A stretch of DNA of 5,188 nt from Armatimonadota bacterium. Its GTDB lineage: Bacteria > Armatimonadota > Zipacnadia > Zipacnadales > UBA11051. Position numbers and translations under genes: made by a program. Positions 1-5,188 of the stretch are shown here, piece by piece; positions within the stretch are counted from its first letter, which is position 1; each line of letters opens with the position of its first letter. The notes under the pieces were generated by a model that was given only the letters and a program-made list of their open reading frames with translations, was not told the DNA's origin and ran no database searches. The stretch spans positions 16,256-21,443 of the forward strand of contig DPJP01000051.1 of NCBI GenBank assembly GCA_003542955.1. The letters are read 5' to 3'.

Positions 1-366
1 GCCGATATCCACGCCCTTCTCGGTCTTCACCAGCACGTGCTCGCCGGGTGATGCCGCAACCCCGTTTGGGTCGAAGTGGTAGATCTTGCCGCCGCGGCGG
101 AAGGAGACGCCGACGGCGGCGGGCAGGCCGTCCGCGCGGCGCAGTCGCCCGCCTTCGGGCGTCTCGGACTGCTCGTCACGCTCGGACTCCCCGGAGGCCT
201 CGGGCTGCCCGGAGGCAACCGCGGGCAGATCGGCGTCGACCGCGTCGCCGGGATCGAGCTGCTCCCCCGGAGCGGACGCGTCCTCCGTCTGAGCGGCGTG
301 CTCCGCCTGTTCGACTACCCCGTCGGCAGGGCGAGTCTGATCATCGTGATCTATGCGGTCATTCAT
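1..366 (-). CDS. ricT: RicT/YaaT-family PSP1-domain protein, N-terminal part (runs off the left edge)
   Basis: An open frame of 122 codons starts with ATG at 366 and continues without a stop to base 1, so the C-terminal part lies outside the window. Residues 83-102 read AAVGVSFRRGGKIYHFDPNG, and 103-122 continue with a strand pattern ending VLVKTEKGVDIG. This closely matches the start of Bacillus subtilis YaaT/RicT (IGVRFKKAGKIYYFDPNG, then a VETVRGVEYG stretch), the N-terminal part of the PSP1 family. In Bacillus, RicT acts with RicA and RicF in a complex that stimulates RNase Y-dependent RNA maturation and affects sporulation and competence. Whether that role holds here is inference. The start is supported by AGAAGG six bases upstream and by the 8-base overlap with the mfd stop, which suggests translational coupling. 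Bacillus RicT begins almost directly with the PSP1 core. Here residues 1-71 form a Lys-free acidic low-complexity segment (21 Asp/Glu, 3 Arg). The conserved Cys cluster of the family would lie beyond the edge and cannot be checked. Confidence 0.88.
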   Translation of the reverse strand, partial: MNDRIDHDDQTRPADGVVEQAEHAAQTEDASAPGEQLDPGDAVDADLPAVASGQPEASGESERDEQSETPEGGRLRRADGLPAAVGVSFRRGGKIYHFDPNGVAASPGEHVLVKTEKGVDIG

Positions 367-3300
367 CGGTGGCCTTCTGCCTGAGCTTCTTCTGGAGAAT
401 ATCACGGCCTCGGGACTTCTCGCCCCTGCGGTCGATGAGTCGGTCGAGCAGATGACTGAGAACGGGAATCAGCGCCTGAGGGTCCTTCCTGCTGTAGCCC
501 AGACTGATCTGCTGCTCCCTGAAGACCATTCTCGGGAGTGCGGAGCGCAGTCCCTTCCGCGCCTGCAGCCTGCTCGGCACGTAGACGGCCTCGAGCATAT
601 CGCGTTCGGCCGCCGTGAGCCTGTGCTCCTGCGCAAGCCGCACGACGACTTCGGTCCGGCTCGCGGAGATATCCACAACGCCGGCCCGATTACACTTTAG
701 CTTAATCTTGGCCACCGTGACAAGGTTCCGCACCGGGCGAGGCAGTTTCCCGTAGCGGTCGCGGGTCTCCTTCACCAGTTGCTCGAGTTCGTGCTCGTCG
801 CTCACATTGGCCAGATGCCGGTAGAGATCGATACGCTGGCGCTCGCCGGGAACGTAGTCGGTCGGGATCACCGTCTGCACGGGCAGATCGACCGATGCTC
901 CGCCCTCGGCAGACCGCCCGTTCTCGCCCTTGAGCGTGCTCACGGAGTCGGCAAGCATCTGGCAGTAGAGGTCGAGGCCGACCGCCGACATGTGGCCTGA
1001 CTGCTCCGGCCCCAGCAGATCGCCGGCCCCACGTATCTCGAGATCGCGCAGCGCTATCTTGAAGCCGCTGCCGAGTTCGCTGAACTCCTCGATGGCCTTC
1101 AGGCGTTGCTCGGCATCCTCACTCATCCGCTCGGGGTACCTGTAGAGGAAGTACGCATACGCCTGGCGCGTCGAGCGCCCCACGCGGCCGCGGAGCTGGT
1201 ACAACTGCGAGAGGCCGAGCCGGTCCGCGTTGTCGACGATCAACGTGTTGGCGTTGGCGACATCCAACCCGTTCTCGATGATGGTGGTGCAGACGAGCAC
1301 ATCGAACTCCTCGCCGTAGAAGGCCAGCATGACGGCCTCGAGCGCACCCTCGTCCATCTGCCCGTGCGCGACCGCCACGCGCGCCTCCGGAACCAGCCGC
1401 TGCACCCGCGAGGCGGCATGGGCGATAGATTGGACCCGGTTGTGGACGTAGTAGACCTGCCCGCCGCGGTTGATCTCCCGCCTGACGGCCTCGGTGATCA
1501 GCCCGTCGTCATCCTCCCGCACGAAGGTGTGCACGGCTCTGCGGCCCTGCGGGGGGTCGTTAATCAGCGATATCTCCCGGATGCCCGACAGCGCCATGTT
1601 GAGCGTTCGGGGGATCGGCGTAGCCGTCAGCGTCAGGCAGTCGACTGACGTCTTCAGCTTCTTCAGATTCTCCTTCTGCTTGACGCCGAAGCGCTGCTCC
1701 TCATCCACGATGACCAGGCCGAGGTCGGAGAAGTCGATGTCGCTGCCCAGCAGGCGGTGTGTACCCACGACGATGTCGACGGAGCCCTCCTTGAGCCTGC
1801 TGATGATGCGCCGCTGCTCCTTCGGCGCGCGGAAGCGGCTGAGCATCTCGACCTCGACGGGGTAGCGCGACAGCCGCTCGCGGATCGTGTTGAAGTGCTG
1901 ATGGGCGAGCACCGTGGTCGGCACCAGCACGGCGACCTGCTTGCCATCCAGCACGGCCTTGAAGGCCGCCCGGATGGCCACCTCGGTTTTGCCGAAGCCG
2001 ACATCACCGCAGATGAGCCGATCCGCCGGAGTCGGTGACTGCATGTCCTGCTTGACATCCTCGATGGCCCGCAGTTGGTCGGGGGTCTCCTCGAACACGA
2101 AGGAGGTCTCGAGTTCCTTCAGCCAGGCGGTGTCCTCGGAGAATGCGTGCCCCTGCGCCTGCTCGCGCTGCCTGTAGAGCCGCAACAGCTCTCGTGCGAG
2201 CAGCTCCGTCGAGCGCTTGGCCTTCTTCTTGGTGGTGCTCCAACTCGTCCCCTTGAGCGAGTTGACATTGACCTCGGAGCCCTCCGGCCCCACGTACTTC
2301 TGGATCCTGTCGAGCTGGGTGACGGGCACGTAGAGGCGGTCCTCGCCGGCGTAGGCGATGACCAGGTAGTCACGCTCGATGTCGTCGATTGTCTGCTTGG
2401 CCAGCCCCTGATAGACACCGACGCCGTGGTTGATGTGGACGACGTAGTCGCCCTCCTCGATCTCGCGCAGACTCATCAGCGAGAAGCCGCGGCGGTAGGC
2501 GCCCGCCTCGGGGCGGTGCAGCTTGCGCCAGCCGTATATCTCGCGGGATGTGAGGGCGGCGAGCTCCGCCTCCGGCATCGTGAAGCCGCTGCTCAGGTCC
2601 AGCCCGAGCACGTTGACCGCGCCCATCACCAGGTCCTCGAGCCCCCCGGCGGCGCGGACGCGCTGCAGGCCGCGAGACCGGAGCACATCAATTGTCTTCT
2701 CGACATCGCGCCCGCACACGAGGATGCACTTGCCCTCTGTCTGCCACTGGCCGAGCCCCTCGACGAGCAACTCGAAGCGTCCGCCGAAGGTCTCGGTCGG
2801 GGGCGTGGAGAGGCTGACAGTCGGCGCCTGTGGCGCCCACGGCACCTGTCGCTGGAGCATGTTCAGATAGAGCACGGGGCGCCCGGGGCAGGGGTAGCGC
2901 GAGGTGAACTCGGCAAAGCTCAGGCAGGCCGTCTGCCCCAGGCGGAGGTGTCGGCCCAACTTGACGCCACGCCTGTGGGAATCCGCCACATCGGCCTCGA
3001 ACTGCTCCGCGCCGGCCTTCACGCGCACCGGCTCGTCGATGACGAGGGCCGCATCCGCCGGCAGGTAATCCAGGAAGGTCTCGCGCTCATCATACAGATA
3101 GGGCAGGTAGTGCACGAGCGAGGGCGTCGGGCGCAGCTTCTGCAGATCGCCCAGGTCCTGCTCCATGCGCTCGGAGAGATGGCGCGCCTCGCGGGCCTTC
3201 CCGGCCTCGTTGAGGACATCCAGCTCCTTGCGGTAGGCCAGCTTGATCTGCGGCAGGGCGCGGGTGACGGCCTGCTTCTCGAGGATGACCTCGGACGCCG

Positions 3301-4030
3301 GACCGATGCCGATCCGCTCGATGGTCTCGACGGAGCGCTGGGTGTTGGGCTCGAAGAAGCGGATCGTGTCGACCTCGTCGCCGAACAGCTCGACGCGCAC
3401 CGGCAACTCGACCGTGGGCGGCGAGACATCGACAATGCCGCCGCGGACCGAGTACTGCCCGACATCGTCGACGAGATCGACCCGCTCGTAGCCGAGTTCG
3501 GCCAGTTGCCAGCCCAGCAGGTCGCGGTCCCAGCCCGAGCCGCGCTCGAGCTGCACGCGATTGGCGACAAACAGCGCGCGCGGCATCGTCAGTGTCACCG
3601 CGGCGTTGACCGAGGCGACGACCACCAGCGGCTCCCCCGCGCAGAGCCTGTCGAGTACGAGCATGCGCTCGGCAACTGTCTCGGGGTCCGGGGTGACGCC
3701 ATCGTAGAGCGCGGAGGCGGTCGAGGGGAAGTGGAGCACGCGCCGCGAGAGCCGGTCGGCCCTGTCGGCGTCGATCAGCGCCCGCAGGTCGTCGGCAATC
3801 TGCCTCGCGCGCTCGTCGCTGTAGGTGATCACGGCACAGGGCGTGGTGATCTCCTGCAGCCAGGCGGCAAGGAACACCGATTTCCCGCCGCCGCTCAGGC
3901 CCTGGATCGACAGCGCCGATAGGGTTCGGCGTGCCTCCCTGGCCAGCGAGAAACCGCTCGTCTGTTCAAGCAGCGCCGTCAGCGAACGTGTGCTGCCGAG
4001 GTTCTGTGTGCTCTGTTGTGTAGTGGGCAT
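359..4030 (-). CDS. mfd: Transcription-repair coupling factor Mfd (complete, 1223 aa)
   Basis: Mfd is a DNA translocase that pushes or removes RNA polymerase stalled at template-strand lesions and recruits UvrA for nucleotide excision repair; it is cytoplasmic. All expected domains are visible in order. Residues about 1-340 are the UvrB-like module, with the UvrA-binding section around 171-237 (QYSVRGGIVDVSPP at 192-205, FGDEV at 216-220). About 520-590 is the CarD-like RNA polymerase-interacting domain (DYVVHINHGVGVYQG at 528-542). The RecG-like motor follows, with Walker A GDVGFGKT at 675-682, DEEQ at 776-779, TATPIPRTL at 802-810, TTIIENGLDVANANT at 915-929 and QLRGRVGR at 945-952. The TRG motif region is about 987-1025, and the C-terminal autoinhibitory domain about 1060-1180. 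Length is slightly above E. coli (1148) and B. subtilis (1177). ATG 4030 is chosen because it lies 31 bases after the upstream stop; an in-frame ATG at 4147 would add 39 Pro/Ala/Arg-rich residues, overlap the ROK gene by 86 bases and match nothing in the family. No strong Shine-Dalgarno precedes 4030. Oddity: residues 44-51 (GLSGGGKS) fit a full Walker A consensus in a domain that is normally ATPase-dead. Confidence 0.97.
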   Translation of the reverse strand: MPTTQQSTQNLGSTRSLTALLEQTSGFSLAREARRTLSALSIQGLSGGGKSVFLAAWLQEITTPCAVITYSDERARQIADDLRALIDADRADRLSRRVLHFPSTASALYDGVTPDPETVAERMLVLDRLCAGEPLVVVASVNAAVTLTMPRALFVANRVQLERGSGWDRDLLGWQLAELGYERVDLVDDVGQYSVRGGIVDVSPPTVELPVRVELFGDEVDTIRFFEPNTQRSVETIERIGIGPASEVILEKQAVTRALPQIKLAYRKELDVLNEAGKAREARHLSERMEQDLGDLQKLRPTPSLVHYLPYLYDERETFLDYLPADAALVIDEPVRVKAGAEQFEADVADSHRRGVKLGRHLRLGQTACLSFAEFTSRYPCPGRPVLYLNMLQRQVPWAPQAPTVSLSTPPTETFGGRFELLVEGLGQWQTEGKCILVCGRDVEKTIDVLRSRGLQRVRAAGGLEDLVMGAVNVLGLDLSSGFTMPEAELAALTSREIYGWRKLHRPEAGAYRRGFSLMSLREIEEGDYVVHINHGVGVYQGLAKQTIDDIERDYLVIAYAGEDRLYVPVTQLDRIQKYVGPEGSEVNVNSLKGTSWSTTKKKAKRSTELLARELLRLYRQREQAQGHAFSEDTAWLKELETSFVFEETPDQLRAIEDVKQDMQSPTPADRLICGDVGFGKTEVAIRAAFKAVLDGKQVAVLVPTTVLAHQHFNTIRERLSRYPVEVEMLSRFRAPKEQRRIISRLKEGSVDIVVGTHRLLGSDIDFSDLGLVIVDEEQRFGVKQKENLKKLKTSVDCLTLTATPIPRTLNMALSGIREISLINDPPQGRRAVHTFVREDDDGLITEAVRREINRGGQVYYVHNRVQSIAHAASRVQRLVPEARVAVAHGQMDEGALEAVMLAFYGEEFDVLVCTTIIENGLDVANANTLIVDNADRLGLSQLYQLRGRVGRSTRQAYAYFLYRYPERMSEDAEQRLKAIEEFSELGSGFKIALRDLEIRGAGDLLGPEQSGHMSAVGLDLYCQMLADSVSTLKGENGRSAEGGASVDLPVQTVIPTDYVPGERQRIDLYRHLANVSDEHELEQLVKETRDRYGKLPRPVRNLVTVAKIKLKCNRAGVVDISASRTEVVVRLAQEHRLTAAERDMLEAVYVPSRLQARKGLRSALPRMVFREQQISLGYSRKDPQALIPVLSHLLDRLIDRRGEKSRGRDILQKKLRQKATDE
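373..378 (-). promoter_or_regulatory. Ribosome binding site of ricT, inside the mfd 3' end
   Basis: On the minus strand AGAAGG is followed by six bases and then the ATG at 366. It lies within the Gln-Lys-Ala codons near the end of mfd, so ribosomes finishing mfd would be positioned next to the ricT start. It differs from the ideal AGGAGG at one base. This site supports ATG 366 as the start. Confidence 0.6.
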
Positions 4031-4061
4031 CTGCGAGTGAACTCTGGCGACGGCTCGAGCC

Positions 4062-5054
4062 TCAGGCCGGCGCGCCGTCGCATTCGAAGACAAGGGCGGC
4101 GGCGCCGACCGCTCCGGCCCCGGCGCCGAGCCCGCAGGCAATGACATTTGACGGATCGAAGCCCGATATTCTGCTGTGCCTGCCGACGCTGTGGCGGATC
4201 GCCTCGAGCAGCATCTCCCCGGCGCCGGCGATCCCCCCGCCGATCAGGACTACGTCGGGGTCGCACAGCACGATTGCATCGGCCAGCGCGAGGCCAACGC
4301 ACTCCCCGATCCAGTCGACAATCTGACGGCAGTACTCATCGCCCTGTGCCGCGAGTTCGGCGATGAGCCGGGGGGTGATCGCGTCGGGCGCCTCGGCCAG
4401 CCTCGACTGCGGGTTCTGCCGCAGGCCTTCGCATGCACGCCTGATGATTGCGTCCTTGCCGACGAGCGCTTCCAGGCAGCCGTTGGCGCCGCAACTGCAC
4501 GGCGGGCCGTCCGGGTCGATGATGATGTGGCCGATCTCGCCCAGTATCCCGCGCGGCCCGCGCAGCACCCGGTTGTCGATGGCGACCCCGCCGCCAACGC
4601 CGGTGCCGAGCGTGACGACCAGGACATTCGGATGCCCGCGCCCGGCGCCATAGCGCAACTCGCCCAGCGCCGCGCAGTAGGCATCGTTATTGATGAAGGC
4701 CGGGACCCCGAAGCGTTCCGACATCAACGCCGGGACCGCGAGCCCGTTGAGCACGGTCAGGTTGGGGCAGTCCACCACCGTGCCCCCGTCGGCGCTGACG
4801 GTGCCCGGCACACCGATGCCGATTCCGTCAACAGGCGCGGCGTGCGTCTGCGCGACGGCGGTCACCAGGTGCGCGGCGGCGGCGGCGAGGCCCGCCACCA
4901 TATCATCCGGATCATCGGTGGCAGGTGTCGGCCCGGTGGTGTCGGTGATCCGTACCCCGTCGCGCTCGACGGCGCACACGGTGAAGGTGGTGCCACCGAT
5001 GTCGATGCCGATGGCAATCCGGCTCCGGTGGTCCTGACACGTCTCAGGGGGCAT
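4062..5054 (-). CDS. ROK-family sugar kinase, glucokinase-like (complete, 330 aa)
   Basis: ROK kinases phosphorylate hexoses such as glucose, fructose, N-acetylglucosamine or N-acetylmannosamine using ATP, or polyphosphate in some members, in the cytoplasm. The phosphate-binding loop is DIGGTT at 18-23. IGIGVPG (78-84) and CPNL (96-99) follow. The catalytic Asp is D124 in NNDAYCAALGE (122-132), then GTGVGGG (150-156). Sugar- and zinc-site residues are E173 and H176 in GEIGH, then C186, C188 and C193 in CSCGANGCLE, with E195. The second ATP-site stretch is DPDVVLIGGG (265-274). All key residues are intact and the length is normal for the family. No N-terminal helix-turn-helix is present, which argues for an enzyme and not a NagC/XylR-type repressor. 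The substrate cannot be read from sequence; glucose is the default guess. ATG 5054 is chosen because it leaves 12 residues before the first strand and avoids the upstream gene; an in-frame ATG at 5126 would overlap that gene's coding end. The protein is rich in Cys (13), most of them outside the zinc cluster. Confidence 0.93.
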   Translation of the reverse strand: MPPETCQDHRSRIAIGIDIGGTTFTVCAVERDGVRITDTTGPTPATDDPDDMVAGLAAAAAHLVTAVAQTHAAPVDGIGIGVPGTVSADGGTVVDCPNLTVLNGLAVPALMSERFGVPAFINNDAYCAALGELRYGAGRGHPNVLVVTLGTGVGGGVAIDNRVLRGPRGILGEIGHIIIDPDGPPCSCGANGCLEALVGKDAIIRRACEGLRQNPQSRLAEAPDAITPRLIAELAAQGDEYCRQIVDWIGECVGLALADAIVLCDPDVVLIGGGIAGAGEMLLEAIRHSVGRHSRISGFDPSNVIACGLGAGAGAVGAAALVFECDGAPA

Positions 5055-5066
5055 GCCGGGATACGT

Positions 5067-5071
5067 CTCCT
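5067..5071 (-). promoter_or_regulatory. Probable ribosome binding site of the ROK kinase
   Basis: AGGAG on the minus strand lies in the 25-base gap after the upstream stop codon. It is 12 bases before ATG 5054, longer than the usual 5-9, so initiation may be moderate. No in-frame ATG, GTG or TTG sits closer to it, so it still favours 5054 as the start. Confidence 0.5.
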
Positions 5072-5079
5072 GTCGGCCT

Positions 5080-5188
5080 CTACTGGTCCCCGAACGGGTC
5101 GTTGGACTCGTCGATCTCGAAGTCATCGGGCTCGGCCGCTGCGGCCGGCTGCGGGGCGCGGCCCTGCGGCGGCGGCGACTGCCGCGGC
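5080..5188 (-). CDS. C-terminal tail of an upstream gene, possibly single-stranded DNA-binding protein (partial)
   Basis: A frame open from the right edge ends at TAG 5082-5080 and encodes 35 visible residues. It begins PRQSPPPPQG, continues with a Pro/Ala stretch, and ends DDFEIDESNDPFGDQ. A flexible Pro/Gln/Gly/Ala-rich linker followed by a short strongly acidic end is the architecture of the SSB C-terminal tail, the part that binds partner proteins such as RecO, PriA and exonuclease I. Canonical SSB ends exactly in a D-[ILP]-P-F type tip, whereas here three residues (GDQ) follow the Phe. The DNA-binding OB fold would lie beyond the edge, so the identification rests on tail composition only. 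Other proteins with acidic disordered ends are possible. That it is coding is more certain: the frame has codon use like its neighbours, and the next gene starts 25 bases after its stop. Confidence 0.55.
   Translation of the reverse strand, partial: PRQSPPPQGRAPQPAAAAEPDDFEIDESNDPFGDQ

Noticed and set aside
48..455. Plus-strand open frames of about 70-135 codons, and a 63-codon minus-strand frame at 27-218, at the left end
   Set aside because: They give Arg/Pro/Ser/Ala-rich translations typical of wrong-frame GC-rich DNA. The minus-strand frame from 366 carries the PSP1 motif and explains the region.
1106..1648. A 180-codon plus-strand open frame opposite the Mfd motor domain
   Set aside because: It is a shadow of conserved helicase motifs on the other strand; no domain is recognisable in it.
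2075..3922. A 615-codon open frame on the plus strand, opposite mfd
   Set aside because: It mirrors the mfd codons exactly out of phase. In GC-rich genes the antisense frame often stays open. Its translation is rich in Leu, Ala, Val, Asp and Arg with no recognisable motif, while the minus-strand product is unmistakably Mfd.
4052..4061. The palindrome GGCTCGAGCC after the ROK stop as a terminator or operator
   Set aside because: It has no loop and no following T-tract, so it is not an intrinsic terminator. Ten-base GC-rich palindromes arise by chance in such DNA, and there is no second copy nearby to suggest an operator.
4031..4147. A 39-residue N-terminal extension of Mfd from the in-frame ATG at 4147
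   Set aside because: It overlaps the conserved C-terminal end of the ROK kinase, is Pro/Ala/Arg-rich, and matches no Mfd feature. ATG 4030 in the intergenic gap fits better.
5055..5126. A 24-residue N-terminal extension of the ROK kinase from the in-frame ATG at 5126
   Set aside because: It overlaps the coding end of the upstream gene, is Ser/Thr/Arg-rich, and precedes the family's first strand by too much. The ATG at 5054 lies in the gap downstream of an AGGAG.

Overview
The window is a compact run of four genes, all on the minus strand, so it reads from right to left. It is GC-rich (roughly two thirds G+C by eye) with almost no non-coding DNA, which is typical of a chromosomal housekeeping region in a high-GC bacterium. 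The combination of a RicT/PSP1-type protein, a full-length Mfd and an HTH-less ROK kinase fits several bacterial phyla, for example Armatimonadota, Chloroflexota or other deep-branching high-GC groups. The sequence does not settle which, and I see no phage, plasmid, IS, CRISPR, tRNA or rRNA signal.

Layout in the direction of transcription: (1) 5188-5080, the last 35 codons of an upstream gene. It has a Pro/Gln/Ala-rich linker and an acidic tail ending in NDPFGDQ, resembling the C-terminus of a single-stranded DNA-binding protein (SSB). (2) After 25 bases, 5054-4062, a complete ROK-family sugar kinase (330 aa) with the ATP loop, catalytic Asp and zinc-binding Cys cluster intact. (3) After 31 bases, 4030-359, a complete transcription-repair coupling factor Mfd (1223 aa) with UvrB-like module, RNA polymerase-interacting domain, RecG-like helicase motor and TRG motif. 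(4) Overlapping the mfd stop by 8 bases, 366-1 and running off the window, the first 122 codons of a RicT/YaaT (PSP1-domain) protein, which has an unusual acidic N-terminal extension of about 80 residues.

The spacing (25 bases, 31 bases, 8-base overlap) and shared strand suggest one transcription unit. I found no convincing internal promoter or terminator. Two of the products, Mfd and the possible SSB, would belong to DNA repair and replication. RicT acts in RNA processing and phosphorelay control in Bacillus, and the ROK kinase is metabolic, so this looks like a housekeeping operon of mixed function, not a dedicated defence or biosynthetic system. The points most worth a second look are the RicT N-terminal extension, a complete Walker A consensus in the normally degenerate first domain of Mfd, and the non-canonical residues after the Phe in the SSB-like tail.
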